Shown here: in pieces, positions 63,494-64,000 of the stretch
Position numbering within the stretch: position 1 is the stretch's first letter
How the letters are laid out: the number at the start of each line of letters is the position of its first letter
Assembly: GCA_028564675.1 (NCBI GenBank)
Contig: JAOVVO010000126.1
Span: forward strand, 62,001-126,000
Length of the DNA stretch: 64,000 bases
Origin: Onchocerca lupi
Taxonomy: Eukaryota > Nematoda > Chromadorea > Rhabditida > Onchocercidae
Direction: 5' to 3'
The notes under the pieces: model-generated
What the model was told of the DNA's origin: nothing
What the model saw: only the letters and a program-made list of their open reading frames with translations
Databases searched by the model: none
Made by a program: the position numbers and the translations under genes

Positions 63494-64000
63494 GATGTAA
63501 AATATTTCAAAAAATTGCATCAATAATCAATAATATGTAATGAAAAAGGCTTGATAACAATATAGGGTGAGAAATATGCTCGCAATTATTTATTTGTGCT
63601 AAAAAATGATAATACTATCAAAAGTTGAAGAGAAAATTATGAAAAAAGTATGGTAATGTCATTGAAGAGAAAGCTGAAGAGAAGGGAGAAAAATGAAAGA
63701 TAAAAAGATAAATGATATTTGGACTGACATTTTGAGACACTAAGACTGAGATCAGTTTGAAAACACAATTAAAAAGAAATAGAATGGGAGAAATTGAACG
63801 ATACGAAGGAAACATTAGGAGCCTCCCTAATGAAGCCATTTGTCATATTCCACACATAATGGTAACACAGAGGTCATCGACAATCTCAAATGTAAACAGA
63901 GAATGTCATCTGAATGATTGACAACAACAACAACAACAACAATGACACTGTCCTTCACTGCCGGGTGACATCTCCAAGCAATTGTCAACTCACATTCGGC
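63494..64000. other. Region upstream of the orphan gene
   Basis: No exon is supported. A purine-rich stretch covers 63640-63790 (read as a hydrophobic Ser/Phe frame on the minus strand, rejected). A CAA trinucleotide tract lies at 63921-63942. Confidence 0.5.
63921..63942. repeat. (CAA)n trinucleotide tract
   Basis: About seven ACA/CAA units in a row in non-coding sequence near the right end of the window. Confidence 0.9.

Noticed and set aside
63618..63839. Minus-strand Ser/Phe-rich hydrophobic frame as a first exon of the orphan gene
   Set aside because: It is the translation of a purine-rich tract, ends in a stop, and cannot splice in phase to 63493.
1..64000. tRNA, rRNA, CRISPR or transposase genes
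   Set aside because: No convincing cloverleaf boxes, repeat-spacer arrays or transposase/reverse-transcriptase motifs were seen on either strand.

Overview
The window is AT-rich eukaryotic DNA that reads as a nematode chromosome. Its genes are split into many short exons, introns begin GT and mostly end TTTCAG or similar, and one start codon lies just behind a consensus acceptor in the way SL trans-spliced nematode starts do. All recognised genes have animal orthologs. Intron sizes of about 100 bp to 1.5 kb and high AT content fit a clade III (spirurid/filarial) worm, but that placement is inference. I recall C. elegans adt-1/adt-2, hum-6 and ncr-1 all being X-linked, so this may be a conserved X-derived block.

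Layout. (1) 699-8972, + strand: most of a secreted ADAMTS metalloprotease, with the 5' end missing. (2) 10475-30609, - strand: a complete 43-exon class VII myosin (2173 residues by my splice model; motor, IQ neck, MyTH4-FERM-SH3-MyTH4-FERM tail), convergent with the ADAMTS gene. (3) 32757-47468, - strand: a complete 25-exon NPC1-type sterol transporter (1327 residues). (4) 52612-58642, - strand: an SH2 plus CDC25-like adaptor of the NSP family (BCAR3/SH2D3 type), 11 exons and 675 residues in the best model. (5) 61316-63493, - strand: a small unrecognised four-exon gene model of 154 residues. The exon chains were assembled by hand from splice sites, phase and family resemblance. In every model the phases close to an open frame.

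There is no operon-like or pathway grouping. The four minus-strand genes are spaced by 2 to 5 kb. Thematically the window holds matrix remodelling (ADAMTS), actin-based transport and adhesion (myosin VII), sterol egress from lysosomes (NPC1) and adhesion/tyrosine-kinase signalling (NSP adaptor). I found no tRNA, rRNA, CRISPR array, transposase or intact mobile element. Repeats are short tandem duplications, homopolymers and one long TG microsatellite.

The most interesting points are splice-level oddities: a CG acceptor before the fourth IQ exon of the myosin, a GC-AG intron in the NSP gene, many AAG acceptors, and a 33-nt duplicate of an exon edge. Also notable are the clear NSP-family gene in a nematode with a uORF overlapping its start, the orphan gene, and a possible nested exon on the opposite strand of a myosin intron.
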